DNA of 35,318 nt, from NCBI RefSeq assembly GCF_900112415.1, contig NZ_FOLV01000038.1, positions 1 through 35,318 of the forward strand. The letters are read 5' to 3'. Below are positions 9,330 to 17,228 of the stretch, in pieces. The notes under the pieces were generated by a model. The model was given only the letters and a program-made list of their open reading frames with translations. It ran no database searches and was not told the origin of the DNA. A program made the position numbers and the translations under genes. The DNA is from Bacillus sp. 491mf (GTDB taxonomy: Bacteria; Bacillota; Bacilli; Bacillales; Bacillaceae_G). Numbering within the stretch: the stretch's first letter is position 1; every line of letters starts with the position of its first letter.

Positions 9330-9430
9330 TATTTCCGCTAAGCTTACTCATAGTTTCCGTCATTAGAGCGGAAGTATGCTTTTCTGCTTTTAATGAAAAA
9401 ATGCTCCATATTCCGCTATTCATTATAGCA
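9330..9430 (-). promoter_or_regulatory. Extended -10 promoter and structured leader of nifZ-thiI
   Basis: On the minus strand TGCTATAAT (-10 at 9422-9427) is an extended -10; no good -35 is seen. The transcript would start near 9415 and run about 185 bases before the nifZ start. Three short segments can pair in alternative ways: GCGGAA near 9414, TTCCGC near 9370, AGCGGAA near 9335. The middle one can pair with either neighbour. The promoter is fairly convincing; a regulatory role for the leader is conjecture. Confidence 0.5.
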
Positions 9431-9470
9431 ATATTACACCATAATGCATACAAAAGTTATTTGCACAAAA

Positions 9471-9502
9471 AACAAACCCCTTAATCAATTAAGGAGTTTG
9501 TT
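9471..9502 (-). terminator. Terminator of ezrA
   Basis: The 15-bp stem AACAAACTCCTTAAT/ATTAAGGGGTTTGTT (one G-U pair on the minus strand) has a two-base loop and is followed by TTTTGTG. It overlaps the last codons of ezrA. Confidence 0.85.
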
Positions 9503-11198
9503 CTAAGTCAACAAATTCAGCAATCTTCTGCACAATACCTGGTTCAATTTGCTCTAATACAGAAGCTGCTTGTTCTAGCGCTGCATCATATTCATATTCA
9601 CGGAACAGATGCTCAGCGTTATCTAAACTTTTCGCCAACATATCATCATGACTGCGATAACGATTACCATACTGAATTAATTTCTCTACTAAATATGCTT
9701 GTTCAATTAACTCTTGTGTTGCTTCGTGAACACCATTTACAACAGCTACCGCTTCTTCTAGTGTACGATTCACCGCCCCCATATCAAGCGGCTTTAATTC
9801 TAATTGTTCATACACACTTTGCATCGCCTGCTGTCCGTTTTGCAGATCAGCCACGATACGATTTGGCAACCCAGGTAAATTCGACTTTTGCATCATGCGC
9901 TTTGATTCCGCCATCGTATGACGCATTTCCTTTAATGCCTCACGCGCTTCAAATTCTTCTTTACGCATCGTTTGCAACATGTCTTGGTACTCAGCATGAA
10001 GTACTTTTAATGTTTCACATTGCTCATAAATTTCTTCTAACTCTTCTCGAATGACAGAAAATGCGATATCTTGCTCTGCAATACGAAGTTGCAACACATC
10101 AAAACGTTTCATTAAAATGTGCATCTGTTTTTCAACCACTTTTTGAGACTCGATATCTTTATCCTGTAATTGATAACTTTGTTTCACAAATTGTGTTTCT
10201 GCTTTCGTTTCCAGTGCTTGTTCTCGAATAATCCCTAAATCTTCGTATACAGTTACCGTCTGCTGTTCCACATAATGTTTAGCTCTTACTTCTAGCTCTA
10301 ACTGTTCATATAATGTATCAAGTTGCTCTTTTAACACTTCTATTTTTTCTTTTGCTTCTACTACGTGTAAAGATTCTAAATCGGCAAGGCACGTTTGCAG
10401 TTGTTTGTTCATCTCTCTTACTTCTTTTGGGATTTCCAAATGATTTAATACATAGCCTTGTTTTTTCATATCATCGTGACCTTGTGATAGATCTTCTAAT
10501 TGTACTGGTAATGTCGCTTGGCATTCTACTAATAGCTCTGGTATTTCATGCACAATTACTTCCAAATGTGCTAGTCCTTCTTCTAAACTCACTACAATTT
10601 CACGCGCTTTTAAGTAATCTCCATTTTGTGTTGCTTCATCAAACGTTTGAAATTTCTTTGACTCTGCATCAAGCTGTCCTTCAATCTTCTTCTCGGCTGC
10701 GCCAAACATATGACGATGAGCAAGCACACCCTTTTTCAAATTGCGATATGTATCACGCAACTGCTCAATTTCTGAATTGTTTTTCTCATAGCTTTCCAAC
10801 AATTCTTGCAGTTCATTTAAAATTTCTGTAATTCGATGATCTGCCTCATCTAAACCGCTAACGGATTCATTCATTGAATGTTTAGCTTTTCGGAAGGAAA
10901 ATTGCGCGGCAAATTTCTGAGCGCTTTCTAAGTCTTTTTCTGCTTTCGGAAGAGTATTCGCAACAATTTCATCCCATTCATTGCGCCATTTTCCAAATAG
11001 CTCTTCTGTTTGTCCGGTCATCTTTAACTCTTTCACTCGTTTCAGTTCATCCGCTACAGGTTTATCCTTAATTTCTTTCTTCCATTGTCCTAGCGCTTCG
11101 ATATCTTTATATAAACGATTTCTCATCACAAGTTCTACGATGAGGAAGAGCAAGATAGCACTTACGATGATGATAACGATCGTTAAGATTGAATCCAT
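9489..11198 (-). CDS. ezrA: Septation ring formation regulator EzrA
   Basis: A 569-residue membrane-anchored division protein that restrains FtsZ assembly away from midcell and helps recruit wall synthesis to the septum. One N-terminal transmembrane helix covers about residues 4-25 ([21 protein letters not shown]) and is followed by a basic stop. The rest is almost wholly helical, glutamate/lysine/glutamine-rich spectrin-like coiled coil. The conserved QNR-type patch near the C-terminus is visible as [10 protein letters not shown] (507-516). The length is normal for the family (B. subtilis about 562). The ribosome binding site is AGGAGG. In B. subtilis hisJ lies between ezrA and refZ; here it is absent. 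Confidence 0.95.
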   Translation of the reverse strand: MDSILTIVIIIVSAILLFLIVELVMRNRLYKDIEALGQWKKEIKDKPVADELKRVKELKMTGQTEELFGKWRNEWDEIVANTLPKAEKDLESAQKFAAQFSFRKAKHSMNESVSGLDEADHRITEILNELQELLESYEKNNSEIEQLRDTYRNLKKGVLAHRHMFGAAEKKIEGQLDAESKKFQTFDEATQNGDYLKAREIVVSLEEGLAHLEVIVHEIPELLVECQATLPVQLEDLSQGHDDMKKQGYVLNHLEIPKEVREMNKQLQTCLADLESLHVVEAKEKIEVLKEQLDTLYEQLELEVRAKHYVEQQTVTVYEDLGIIREQALETKAETQFVKQSYQLQDKDIESQKVVEKQMHILMKRFDVLQLRIAEQDIAFSVIREELEEIYEQCETLKVLHAEYQDMLQTMRKEEFEAREALKEMRHTMAESKRMMQKSNLPGLPNRIVADLQNGQQAMQSVYEQLELKPLDMGAVNRTLEEAVAVVNGVHEATQELIEQAYLVEKLIQYGNRYRSHDDMLAKSLDNAEHLFREYEYDAALEQAASVLEQIEPGIVQKIAEFVDLEQTP

Positions 11199-11525
11199 TC
11201 AAAATGCCTCCTATTTATCTGTTTTTTGTCCGTTCCGTTTTTTAAAATGGAAGGCTTTATGTAAGAAAAGGGAAATCCCCTATATTTAACAACTCGCAAT
11301 GTATTAATCATACCATGTAATTATATGTTTTTGGCCTAGTTTTTCGAAAAATTTCATGAAAGAATTTACCGCTTCTAAGTCGATTCCATACACACCGTTA
11401 GCCCAAATTTATAATCACTAAAAGACTGTATATTATTTCTATGCAAAAACCATTGTGATTATATGATAGTTATACCACCATATAAGAGTTCGAAAAGAAA
11501 GATACCATTTCATAAAAAGCAAATA
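11199..11525. other. Intergenic region upstream of ezrA with no recognisable gene
   Basis: About 330 bases between the ezrA start and the refZ terminator. It is AT-rich. Only short open frames with no ribosome binding site or conserved pattern are seen. It must contain the ezrA promoter, but no clear sigma-A pair stands out. Confidence 0.6.
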
Positions 11526-11566
11526 AAAACAGCTTATTCCCATACATATTGGCAACAAGCTGTTTT
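11526..11566 (-). terminator. Terminator of refZ
   Basis: The stem AAAACAGCTT/AAGCTGTTTT has a further inner CCAATA-like pairing. On the minus strand it is followed by TATTTGCTTTTTATG. Confidence 0.75.
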
Positions 11567-11582
11567 ACGTTTTTTGTTTTCT

Positions 11583-12221
11583 TTATACATACGCCACTCT
11601 CGGCAGAGGATATTGTAAATGCCTTATACAAAGCGTTTGCTCCATCCACTGCTCTACTTCCTTCATATACATTTCAATAAAAAAGACTTCTGACGGAAAA
11701 GAATGCAGCACTTCTGATATATATTGCGGATATAAATACGGCATACTGATCATTCCCTTTAACTGCGTCATAAACATCGTGAATGATACATTTTGAAATT
11801 CTTTCTTTTCTTGCTCTTGTCTAATAAGTTGCTCTATATAGTATCTCTCTTTTGAAAAGTAGATCGTCATGATTTCGCGAATTAACGTGCTATCTAACGA
11901 AAGTTCCCTGTAGAAAAATCGAGTAAGTTCTCTTCTCTCAAATTGATATTGTAAAATGTTTCTCACCATCTGAAATAAAACTTCTTTTGCAGACAAAAAA
12001 TTTCGCTGTTCAAATGTCATTTCAACAATACGTAAGTAGCCCTCTAAAAAGTCTGATACCAACTGTTCCAGCAACCCTTGTTTTCCAGAGAAATAATAGG
12101 AAATATTTGCAACATTGACATCTGCTTGTTTTGCTATATCACGCACTGATGTACCATTATAGCCTTTTGCATAAAATAATGAAATTGCCGCATCGATAAT
12201 CTTCTGTCTTGCCTGTGTCAT
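11583..12221 (-). CDS. refZ: TetR-family regulator RefZ (YttP)
   Basis: A 212-residue DNA-binding protein. In B. subtilis RefZ binds palindromic sites around the origin, inhibits FtsZ and helps place the polar septum and trap the chromosome during sporulation. The N-terminal TetR helix-turn-helix is clear: IIDAAISLFYAKGYNGTSVRDIAKQADVNVANISYYFSGKQGLLEQL, quoted here only as its pattern from about residue 8 to 53. The C-terminal helical domain is variable. Identity rests on synteny (between ezrA and ytsP) plus family match. The ATG at 12221 follows GGGAGGAGTGAG; a longer frame beginning at 12260 would read through a bcr1 relic and is rejected. Confidence 0.88.
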   Translation of the reverse strand: MTQARQKIIDAAISLFYAKGYNGTSVRDIAKQADVNVANISYYFSGKQGLLEQLVSDFLEGYLRIVEMTFEQRNFLSAKEVLFQMVRNILQYQFERRELTRFFYRELSLDSTLIREIMTIYFSKERYYIEQLIRQEQEKKEFQNVSFTMFMTQLKGMISMPYLYPQYISEVLHSFPSEVFFIEMYMKEVEQWMEQTLCIRHLQYPLPRVAYV

Positions 12222-12233
12222 ACACTCACTCCT

Positions 12234-12278
12234 CCCGCTATTTGTGGGCAGTAAAAACACGATTAATTGAACTTGATG
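12234..12278 (+). repeat. Degenerate bcr1 relic upstream of refZ
   Basis: CCCGCTATTTGTGGGCAGTAAAA matches the left end of bcr1 (compare 133-152 on the other strand). It is followed by ACACGATTAATTGAACTTGAT, which resembles the CCCGATTGGTTCAACTAAT block. The hairpins are lost. It abuts the refZ ribosome binding site. Confidence 0.6.
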
Positions 12279-12286
12279 TAAATTTC

Positions 12287-12315
12287 TTGACTTTTAAGAC
12301 AAATTCCTTTATTTT
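12287..12315 (+). promoter_or_regulatory. Candidate sigma-A promoter of ytsP
   Basis: TTGACT (12287-12292), 17 bases, TATTTT (12310-12315), about 78 bases upstream of the ytsP start. The -35 is good and the -10 is 4/6. Confidence 0.5.
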
Positions 12316-12392
12316 TCTATCGACAAAGTCTTGCGAATTATCGCTTATTTTGCAATAATTTTACATTTACCTACAGAAAGGGCGGCGTTTCC

Positions 12393-12872
12393 ATGTTCAC
12401 AGCAGAAAATTTTACTGGTACACGCGAGGAGCAATACAAGGCAGTAATCAAACAACTCGATGCTCTATTAACAGGTGAGTCAAATGTAGTAGCTAACTTA
12501 GCAAATGCATCCGCTTTACTCAATGTGTTTTTGCAAGATATTAACTGGGTAGGTTTTTATGTAACAGAAGGAAATCAGCTTGTACTTGGGCCATTTCAAG
12601 GATTACCAGCTTGTGTTCGTATTCCATTTGGCCGTGGTGTATGCGGAGTGGCAGCAGAAACGAAAACAACACAGCTTGTCGCTGATATTCACAAGTTCCC
12701 TGGACATATCGCCTGCGATGCAGCCTCTAATTCAGAAATTGTTATACCGCTAATCAAAAACAATGAAGTCATCGGCGTATTAGACATCGATAGCCCAAAC
12801 AAAGGACGCTTTGATGAAATCGATCAAACATATTTAGAAGAATTTGTCGATATTTTATTGAAACATATATAA
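12393..12872 (+). CDS. ytsP: Free methionine-(R)-sulfoxide reductase (GAF domain, YtsP)
   Basis: A 159-residue cytoplasmic GAF-domain enzyme that reduces free L-methionine-(R)-sulfoxide to methionine. All three family cysteines are present: C74 in LPACVRIPFG, C84 in GRGVCG and C108 in HIACDA. NWVGFYV and the GVLDIDSP strand complete the GAF fold. The ribosome binding site is AAAGGGCGG. It lies next to methionine gamma-lyase on the opposite strand, so two methionine-related genes converge here, although B. subtilis has only ytsP. A strong terminator follows at once. Confidence 0.9.
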   Translation: MFTAENFTGTREEQYKAVIKQLDALLTGESNVVANLANASALLNVFLQDINWVGFYVTEGNQLVLGPFQGLPACVRIPFGRGVCGVAAETKTTQLVADIHKFPGHIACDAASNSEIVIPLIKNNEVIGVLDIDSPNKGRFDEIDQTYLEEFVDILLKHI

Positions 12873-12876
12873 TGCA

Positions 12877-12904
12877 AAGGAGCTGACCTTAAGGTCAGCT
12901 CCTT
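12877..12904 (+). terminator. Terminator of ytsP
   Basis: AAGGAGCTGACCTT/AAGGTCAGCTCCTT is a perfect 28-base palindrome; the end of the stem with CTT provides a short U-rich tail. Confidence 0.8.
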
Positions 12905-12942
12905 CTTAATGCACTTGCGGTGTCGAACATCGTTGAGAGGTC

Positions 12943-13067
12943 TTTATCCCGCATTAACGGGAAGTAAAAACTGCAGAAGAGCAGGGAAGAAAACTTCCCG
13001 TAAAAGCCCGATTGGTGAGAGCTTTCCATCAGTGGGAAAGGCGTCACTGATGGAAGTTTCACTTTAT
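12943..13067 (+). repeat. bcr1 copy 3, between ytsP and megL
   Basis: A 125-bp copy with perfect TTTAT duplications at 12943-12947 and 13063-13067. Stem a is CGGGAAGT/ACTTCCCG and stem b is TTCCATCAGTG/CACTGATGGAA. Relative to copy 1 both stems carry paired substitutions that keep base pairing. Confidence 0.92.
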
Positions 13068-13107
13068 ATTGTGTCGAAGCACCGATATATTGTAGACAGC
13101 GGTCTTC

Positions 13108-14283
13108 TTACGATAAAGCTGTTTTTTCTTTTTGTAGTGCCTGAGCTAAGTCACCTACAATATCTTCCCAGGACTCAAGCCCTGCAGATAAGCGTAATAA
13201 GTTATCAGAAATCCCCATTTGCTCACGAACATGTTTTGGAATCACCGCATGTGTCATCGTTGCTGGGTGCTGAATTAACGTTTCTGTATCACCAAGACTC
13301 ACTGCAATGGCAATTAATTTCAAGTTATCCATTACAGCTTGCGCCTCTTCTTTTCCGCCTTTTACTGTAAATGACAACACACCGCCTCCGCGCTTCATTT
13401 GTTTATTTGCAAGCAACCCTTCCGGATACCAAACATCTTCCACTAGTTCATGATTTCGGAGAAAAGCAGCAATTTTTTCCGCATTTTCAGAGTGGCGATC
13501 CATCCGCACTGCTAATGTTTTTAAACCTCGTAAAAGTAACCATGCATCAAACGGTGCCATTATCCCGCCTACATCTTTACGAATCGGACGAATTTTTTCA
13601 GCAATATCTTTCGTTTTACAAATTGTAACACCCGCTACTACATCGCCATGACCACCAATATATTTTGTCGCACTATGCAACACAACATCGCAGCCTAATG
13701 TCAGCGGTCTTTGCAAGTATGGTGAACAAAATGTATTATCAACAATAACGAGCAATCCATGCTGCTTCGCTACTTTAACAACAAGTTCTAAATCAATTAA
13801 TTTCATCGTTGGATTAATCGGTGTTTCTACAAAAATGATTTTCGTATTCGGCTGAATACTATATTTAATTTCCTCTGCTGTCTCCATTTCGCATAATGTA
13901 TGCGTAATTGCAAATTTCTCTTCTAACACTTCTAAAAAGCCATACGTACAACCGTATAGACCATTCGAACAAACAATATGATCTCCCGCTTTTAAAAAAG
14001 CTAAAAGTGTTCCCGAAATTGCTGCCATACCAGAGCCAAATGCCAGTGCTGCTTCCCCTCCTTCTAATGCTGCCATTCTTTCCTCAAATAACTCAACTGT
14101 CGGATTTCCAAGTCTAGAATAAATATAAGCTGAATCATACCCTGCAAAGCTTGCTTCTCCTTGCTGCGCTGTTTCAAATGTATACGTAGATGTTTGAAAT
14201 AACGGCGGTGTTAAACTTCCTTTATGCTGCGTGGCATCATACCCATGATGAATTAACGTCGTTTCGATATGTTTCTTTTTCAT
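13108..14283 (-). CDS. megL: L-methionine gamma-lyase
   Basis: A 391-residue PLP enzyme of the Cys/Met metabolism family. It splits methionine (and homocysteine) to methanethiol, ammonia and 2-oxobutyrate. The PLP lysine is K207 in VLHSATKYIGGHGD, and Y110 precedes C112 in NGLYGCTYG. Cysteine at that place is the mark of methionine gamma-lyases as opposed to cystathionine lyases. GSGMAAIS and DNTFCSPYLQRPL are further family motifs. The ATG at 14283 follows AAGGGGGATG; an upstream frame reaching 14352 has no such site. A near-perfect cre lies 29-42 bases before the start, so CcpA control is expected. Product 2-oxobutyrate can feed branched-chain acid synthesis. Confidence 0.9.
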   Translation of the reverse strand: MKKKHIETTLIHHGYDATQHKGSLTPPLFQTSTYTFETAQQGEASFAGYDSAYIYSRLGNPTVELFEERMAALEGGEAALAFGSGMAAISGTLLAFLKAGDHIVCSNGLYGCTYGFLEVLEEKFAITHTLCEMETAEEIKYSIQPNTKIIFVETPINPTMKLIDLELVVKVAKQHGLLVIVDNTFCSPYLQRPLTLGCDVVLHSATKYIGGHGDVVAGVTICKTKDIAEKIRPIRKDVGGIMAPFDAWLLLRGLKTLAVRMDRHSENAEKIAAFLRNHELVEDVWYPEGLLANKQMKRGGGVLSFTVKGGKEEAQAVMDNLKLIAIAVSLGDTETLIQHPATMTHAVIPKHVREQMGISDNLLRLSAGLESWEDIVGDLAQALQKEKTALS

Positions 14284-14311
14284 ACAAACATCCCCCTTAT
14301 ATCTCATCTTA

Positions 14312-14325
14312 TGTAAGCGTTTTCT
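14312..14325 (-). promoter_or_regulatory. cre (CcpA binding site) upstream of megL
   Basis: TGTAAGCGTTTTCT fits the catabolite-responsive element consensus TGWAARCGYTWNCW at every position. It lies between the likely promoter and the megL start, a position typical of roadblock or repression sites. The ccpA gene is in the same window. Binding is inferred. Confidence 0.7.
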
Positions 14326-14413
14326 ATCTGTTGCTATCCTTTCCATGAGCATTTACAAAATTCCTTCTTGCATTTTTCCAAAATTTGAATGTATAAAATG
14401 AAATTTGATGTTC

Positions 14414-14442
14414 TTGACTCCCTCCTAATAAACAGATATAAT
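14414..14442 (+). promoter_or_regulatory. Strong sigma-A promoter of rpsD
   Basis: TTGACT (14414-14419), exactly 17 bases, TATAAT (14437-14442). Transcription from about 14449 gives a 185-base leader before rpsD. Confidence 0.85.
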
Positions 14443-14500
14443 AGCCTTTGTGTAAAATAAAAAGGCAGCTTTGTAATATGAGTTTATTGTTTGTATTTTG

Positions 14501-14560
14501 TTCCTCACGATGAGGTGTATCGTGTAACTCCCTGCTGCTGGAGCGAGGATACATGAAAAT
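14501..14560 (+). promoter_or_regulatory. S4-binding autoregulatory leader of rpsD
   Basis: The rpsD leader contains nested complementary segments. CCTC (14503-14506) can pair with GAGG (14545-14548), GAT with ATC, and CTCC pairs with GGAG around CTGCTGCT. This interleaved pattern fits the pseudoknotted S4 target known in the leader of Bacillus rpsD, where S4 represses its own synthesis. The fold is inferred by eye. Confidence 0.65.
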
Positions 14561-14633
14561 GAAATACGCATAAATGTCAATTACGTCTGTTTTTATTTTA
14601 CAAAAATAAAAACATTTAAAGGAGGAGTCATTC

Positions 14634-15236
14634 ATGGCTCGTTATACAGGTCCATCTTGGAAACTTTCTCGTCGTCTTGGAATCTCTCTAAGCGGCACAG
14701 GTAAAGAATTAGAAAAACGCCCTTACGCACCAGGTCCACACGGTCCTAACCAACGTAAGAAACTTTCTGAATACGGTTTACAATTACAAGAAAAACAAAA
14801 ACTTCGTCACATGTACGGCATGACTGAGCGTCAATTCCGTCGCACATTTGACCAAGCTGGTAAAATGATGGGTAAACACGGTGAAAACTTCATGATCCTT
14901 CTTGAAGCTCGCCTTGACAACCTAGTTTACCGCATGGGCTTAGCTCGCACTCGTCGCGCTGCTCGTCAATTAGTAAACCACGGTCACATCATGGTAGATG
15001 GCGCTCGCGTAGATATCCCATCTTACCGCGTTAAACCAGGTCAAGCAATCAGCCTTCGCGAAAAATCTCAGAACTTAGCTGTTGTTAAAGAAGCAGTTGA
15101 AGTTAACAACTTCGTACCTGAGTACTTAACTTTCGATGCTGACAAATTAGAAGCTACTTTCACTCGCTTACCAGAGCGCGCTGAGTTAGCTGCTGAAATC
15201 AACGAAGCGTTAATCGTAGAGTTCTACTCTCGTTAA
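14634..15236 (+). CDS. rpsD: 30S ribosomal protein S4
   Basis: A 200-residue primary 16S rRNA-binding protein that starts assembly of the 30S body; it also binds its own leader. It opens with [15 protein letters not shown] and contains [11 protein letters not shown]. The S4 RNA-binding domain spans about residues 91-155 ([45 protein letters not shown] region). The length and sequence are typical of Bacillus. The ribosome binding site AAAGGAGGAG is ideal. Codon use is strongly biased, unlike the accessory genes just downstream. Monocistronic, with its own promoter, leader and terminator. Confidence 0.97.
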   Translation: MARYTGPSWKLSRRLGISLSGTGKELEKRPYAPGPHGPNQRKKLSEYGLQLQEKQKLRHMYGMTERQFRRTFDQAGKMMGKHGENFMILLEARLDNLVYRMGLARTRRAARQLVNHGHIMVDGARVDIPSYRVKPGQAISLREKSQNLAVVKEAVEVNNFVPEYLTFDADKLEATFTRLPERAELAAEINEALIVEFYSR

Positions 15237-15264
15237 TCTCGATGCTCTGCAAAGAGTAGTATTA

Positions 15265-15307
15265 AAAGCCTTAGAAACCTTGTTAATTCAAGGATTCTGG
15301 GCTTTTT
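15265..15307 (+). terminator. Terminator of rpsD
   Basis: AAAGCC.TTAGAA.CCTTG pairs with CAAGG.TTCT.GGGCTTT around TTAATT and is followed by seven T. It marks the end of the core segment before the accessory island. Confidence 0.88.
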
Positions 15308-15350
15308 TTATTTTATTTAATAATGCAATATAAGGCATAAAAAAGCATGT

Positions 15351-15506
15351 AATTGGGGCCAATTTGGGGCCACAATACAAATAAACAAGGCTGGCGTGTG
15401 TATAGAAATAGGTAAGTGTAAATACAATAATAATTGTCCACAGCGGACAACCATACCTACATCAAATTGATGTTAACACAACAATTGTTGTGATTTAAAT
15501 AAGTAG
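15351..15506. repeat. Cluster of short repeats at the left edge of the accessory island
   Basis: Seen here: a tandem AATTGGGGCC/AATTTGGGGCC (15351-15371), a hairpin TTGTCC-acagc-GGACAA (15434-15450) and a perfect 16-bp palindrome CACAACAATTGTTGTG (15477-15492). The right half of the palindrome plus the next 11 bases recurs at 16432. It looks like the junction of an inserted segment. No integrase is present and no known attachment site is recognised. Confidence 0.55.
15482..15503 (+). repeat. 22-bp direct repeat, left copy (pairs with 16432-16453)
   Basis: CAATTGTTGTG followed by ATTTAAATAAG. It matches the copy at 16432-16453 with a single A/T difference. The two copies bracket the lipoprotein gene and each is followed by a hairpin. 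Confidence 0.75.
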
Positions 15507-15603
15507 AAACCTCTCATAATAGATAGAGAGCCCCTTGTTTCTTTATGTGAGTGCAACCTATTGTTTTAAAAAATGGTAAAATGTAGTTTTAGGAGGGGGA
15601 AGA

Positions 15604-16413
15604 ATGAGGAAACTAAAAATAACTGTTTTTATCTTATTACTGAGCATACCACTATTCCTATTAAATGGTTGCTCTACAGACACAAAACTATTTGAAAAAC
15701 CAATAGAAGATTATTTGTCCGAAAACTACGGGATAAAGAATGGGGAATTTAAAATTCTTTCTGCTGATAGTGCGTTTGGAGTTTCTGATCATAACACTTA
15801 CGTGGAAATAAAAAAACCATACCACACTGTTGCTTATTTAATTGTAAACAGTGACTCCCATTATGAAGTAGTTAAAAATGAAAGCGATGATGTTTTTCTA
15901 GAAATATTCAAAGGGGCTTATGTTGAACAGCATCCTGATGTTTTGAAACAATCCGATAAGATGATAAAAAAGTATAACTTATTAAGTGAATCTCCTACCG
16001 AATATGGCAAAGGGAAACAAAATTTCTATTACTATTTACATATAAATATAGATGAACAACAAGAAAAGGAATTAATTGAAAATTTCAAACGTGATCAAAA
16101 AATAAACACTGACAACATAATGAAAACGTTAAAAGATAGTACACCTAGAGATCATGCTAATTATATAGGAGTCATCAATTTTAGTTACTATTACAATACC
16201 TACAAAAATAGTGAAACTGTTCCCAATGCTCAAAATATTATGGATGATTTCGAAAAGAGCCACGTGTTAACAGAGGGTATTTATAACATAGCAGTTAAGA
16301 CCATCTATTCCAGCACTAATGAAATATCAGAAGAAATGGATGATCGTCGTAATAATAATGTCATGTTTACCGTGGATAAACAAGGGAAATTCGAAATATT
16401 AAAACAACTATAG
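15604..16413 (+). CDS. Putative lipoprotein of unknown function
   Basis: A 269-residue protein with a basic n-region (MRKLK), a hydrophobic core and a clear lipobox LLNGC with the lipidated cysteine at residue 23. It should be anchored on the outer face of the membrane. The mature part is hydrophilic, rich in Lys, Glu, Asn and Tyr, with paired YYYL and SYYYNTYKN stretches. I do not recognise a domain. The ribosome binding site AGGAGGGGG is strong and a terminator follows. The gene is more AT-rich than rpsD next to it and is bracketed by 22-bp direct repeats, which suggests acquisition. Its neighbours downstream are toxin/immunity pieces, so a membrane-side protective role is possible but unproven. 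Confidence 0.8.
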   Translation: MRKLKITVFILLLSIPLFLLNGCSTDTKLFEKPIEDYLSENYGIKNGEFKILSADSAFGVSDHNTYVEIKKPYHTVAYLIVNSDSHYEVVKNESDDVFLEIFKGAYVEQHPDVLKQSDKMIKKYNLLSESPTEYGKGKQNFYYYLHINIDEQQEKELIENFKRDQKINTDNIMKTLKDSTPRDHANYIGVINFSYYYNTYKNSETVPNAQNIMDDFEKSHVLTEGIYNIAVKTIYSSTNEISEEMDDRRNNNVMFTVDKQGKFEILKQL

Positions 16414-16431
16414 ATTCTTGATAAAATACGC

Positions 16432-16453
16432 CAATTGTTGTGTTTTAAATAAG
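16432..16453 (+). repeat. 22-bp direct repeat, right copy
   Basis: CAATTGTTGTG followed by TTTTAAATAAG, placed just after the lipoprotein gene and continuous with its terminator. Confidence 0.75.
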
Positions 16454-16490
16454 GGGCGACTTCCCACCAGGAAGATAGCCCTTTTTTTCT
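16453..16490 (+). terminator. Terminator of the lipoprotein gene
   Basis: GGGC-GA-CTTCC pairs with GGAAG-AT-AGCCC around CACCA, followed by seven T. Confidence 0.85.
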
Positions 16491-16619
16491 TATTACTGTT
16501 CTTGTTCTATTACTAATAACCCGGTGGTTCAAACCCACTTAGCCAAAAACGGGGACAGCTCAACTTTGAGCATACCCCCACTGAAAAAGGTAAGTACAAC
16601 TTTGGATAGTCCTCCCTGC

Positions 16620-16721
16620 TTAATTAATTGTATAAGCATATATAGTTAAATCTTGTTTATATCCTTCAAAATCATCAATGCGAGTTATGCCGTACTCTTT
16701 ACCTCTAAAAAGTATTTTCAT
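16620..16721 (-). CDS. Small ORF of 33 residues, possibly a gene remnant
   Basis: Encodes a peptide beginning MKILFRGKEYGITRIDDFEG and ending IYAYTIN. It begins 14 bases after the stop of the decayed gene at 16735-17058, which hints at a former operon. No good ribosome binding site is visible. It may be the surviving N-terminus of a longer protein. No family recognised. Confidence 0.4.
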   Translation of the reverse strand: MKILFRGKEYGITRIDDFEGYKQDLTIYAYTIN

Positions 16722-16734
16722 TCTATGATGAAGG

Positions 16735-17058
16735 TCATTTCTCCATCGTTTTTACCGCTTTCTTTTTAGCCCCGGTCTCCTCTTTTTCAGCAGCCAATAC
16801 ATGAGGAATTGACGTTTTCATGAAAAACTCAACCATTTCCAACTTTGTTTCCTCATTTGGCGGGTTGTCTAATATATTTTACCCCTTCATTAAAAATGTG
16901 GATAAGTTCGCTTTGAGGTATATTAATACCTTTTAAAACGCTTAAAAATTTACTTTAATAAACTTACAGATCATCAACAATTAGTTCTTCTTAAATAAAA
17001 AACTGGAGAAGTATTTCTTCAATAATGCGTTTATGTACGATTAACACTTGTTTTTTAC
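16735..17058 (-). pseudogene. Decayed gene with in-frame stops and a frameshift
   Basis: On the minus strand one frame reads HKRIIEEILLQFF, stop, EELIVDDL, stop, then KFLSVLKGINIPQSELIHIF and NEGVKYI. After a one-base shift near 16875 it continues as LDNPPNEETKLEMVEFFMKT, SIPHVLAAEKEE and an Ala/Lys-rich tail ending at the TGA (16735-16737). The protein-like texture across the breaks shows a once-functional gene of about 110 codons. I do not recognise the family. AAGGAG remains upstream near 17068, but the start codon is lost. Confidence 0.6.
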
Positions 17059-17094
17059 AGTTTTCTCCTTAAATTGGTATTATTTACTTTTTAA

Positions 17095-17226
17095 GGAGGG
17101 GAATTACTAGAAGGAAAATACATTTTAGAGGTTCCAGCATCTAATAAAAATTTTGGAGAAATGGATGAATATATAAAACTAGCAAAAGAAAAATATGATA
17201 TTGAGATTAGATTTAGGGAGGAATAA
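17095..17226 (+). pseudogene. C-terminal fragment of a polymorphic-toxin-like domain
   Basis: An open frame of 43 codons with no start codon before residue 23. It reads KYILEVPASNKNFGEMDEYI and then KLAKEKYDIEIRFREE before TAA. The pattern (hydrophobic strand with EVP, helix KLAKEK, terminal EIRFRE) is like the last 40 residues of nuclease-type toxin tips of secreted polymorphic toxins. The stop lies two bases before the ATG of the next gene, and AGGGAGGAA inside the fragment serves as that gene's ribosome binding site. That is the tight toxin-immunity coupling expected of such cassettes. The N-terminal part is missing. Family assignment is inference. Confidence 0.55.
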
Positions 17227-17228
17227 TT

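Noticed and set aside
10313-10831. Plus-strand open frame within ezrA
   Set aside because: Leucine-rich antisense of a coiled-coil gene; typical shadow of glutamate/lysine-rich coding sequence.
15351-15371. Tandem GGGGCC repeats resembling phage attachment sequences
   Set aside because: No integrase gene in the window and no second copy at the other island edge.
16511-16536. T-arm-like sequence GTGG-TTCAAAC-CCAC followed by TTAGCCA, suggesting the 3' end of a tRNA used as an attachment site
   Set aside because: No acceptor partner, D-arm or anticodon stem can be built upstream, and the end does not match a Bacillus tRNA I know. Kept only as a possible fragment.
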